Below: more notes on this DNA, generated by a model
Told to the model about the DNA's origin: nothing
The model's input: the letters and a program-made list of their open reading frames with translations, nothing else
Database searches by the model: none
Numbering within the stretch: position 1 is the stretch's first letter
Source: JAGLHV01 sp023143305 [NCBI: Clostridia bacterium]
Lineage (GTDB): Bacteria > CBDUZB01 > JAGLHV01
Reading direction: 5' to 3'
Assembly: GCA_030637025.1 (NCBI GenBank)
Contig: DAOVVV010000034.1
Location: forward strand, 1 to 27,063
Length of the DNA stretch: 27,063 bases
DNA letters: not shown here

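Noticed and set aside
24531-24674. CRISPR array from the regular 24-base units
   Set aside because: Units are head-to-tail with no spacers, in frame, and encode EEPTEIP[TAM] with wobble variation; this is a coding repeat.
24407-24853. Minus-strand frame of 148 codons with Gly/Ser/Val repeats
   Set aside because: It is the complement of the EEPTEIPT repeat of the giant gene; the repeat unit has no stop in this frame. It lies wholly inside strong + strand coding.

Overview
The window is AT-rich bacterial DNA, coding almost from end to end on the + strand. It holds only three genes: the 3' end of a repeat-rich protein gene (3-2321), a 360-residue secreted protein of unknown function (2444-3526), and one enormous reading frame that starts at 3543 and is still open at the last base (at least 7,840 codons). 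I see no housekeeping genes, RNA genes, CRISPR arrays or insertion sequences. Giant ORFs of this kind, with signal peptides ending in Ala-Tyr-Ala-like sites and SecA-like domains, fit an uncultivated ultra-small or predatory lineage such as Candidatus Omnitrophota (OP3), where giant genes have been reported. That placement is inference; no marker gene is present.

The giant protein, numbered from its Met at 3543, reads as follows. Signal peptide 1-37. TIKI/TraB/ChaN-like domain about 68-535. Val/Glu/Pro linker 756-814. SecA-like ATPase no. 1 about 830-1750, with a helical tail. Acidic Pro linker 2213-2254. Coiled-coil module A1 about 2260-2356. Membrane block of about four helices 2388-2540. 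Four Tyr-Trp helical repeats about 2600-2985. Two regions with HExxxE-like motifs (H3201, H3488). A GHKL/histidine-kinase-type ATPase about 3643-3810, followed by an H-box-like helix. Membrane hairpin B1 3906-3966. An unrecognised domain pair and long coiled coils. A possible BECR-like domain about 4703-4803. Hairpin B2 (a duplicate of B1) and coiled coil A2 (a duplicate of A1). A complete ten-helix SecY homologue about 5023-5416. A further membrane hairpin. SecA-like ATPase no. 2 about 5501-6350. A helical and alpha/beta region, two more membrane segments, a Pro/Thr/Glu octapeptide repeat, a TPR-like segment, and about 100-residue tandem repeats that run off the window.

The central observation is that a SecY-type channel and two SecA-type motors are encoded in one polypeptide, together with a sensor-kinase-type ATP-binding domain and large repeat regions. 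SecY, hairpin and SecA no. 2 are in a topologically sensible order (SecY C-terminus inside, two helices, SecA inside), so this part could be a covalent translocon. The signal peptide plus the cytosolic nature of SecA no. 1 and the GHKL ATPase pose a topology puzzle. The three genes share strand, and genes 2 and 3 are 16 bases apart, so they probably form one transcription unit of envelope proteins. Function beyond the domain level is inference.
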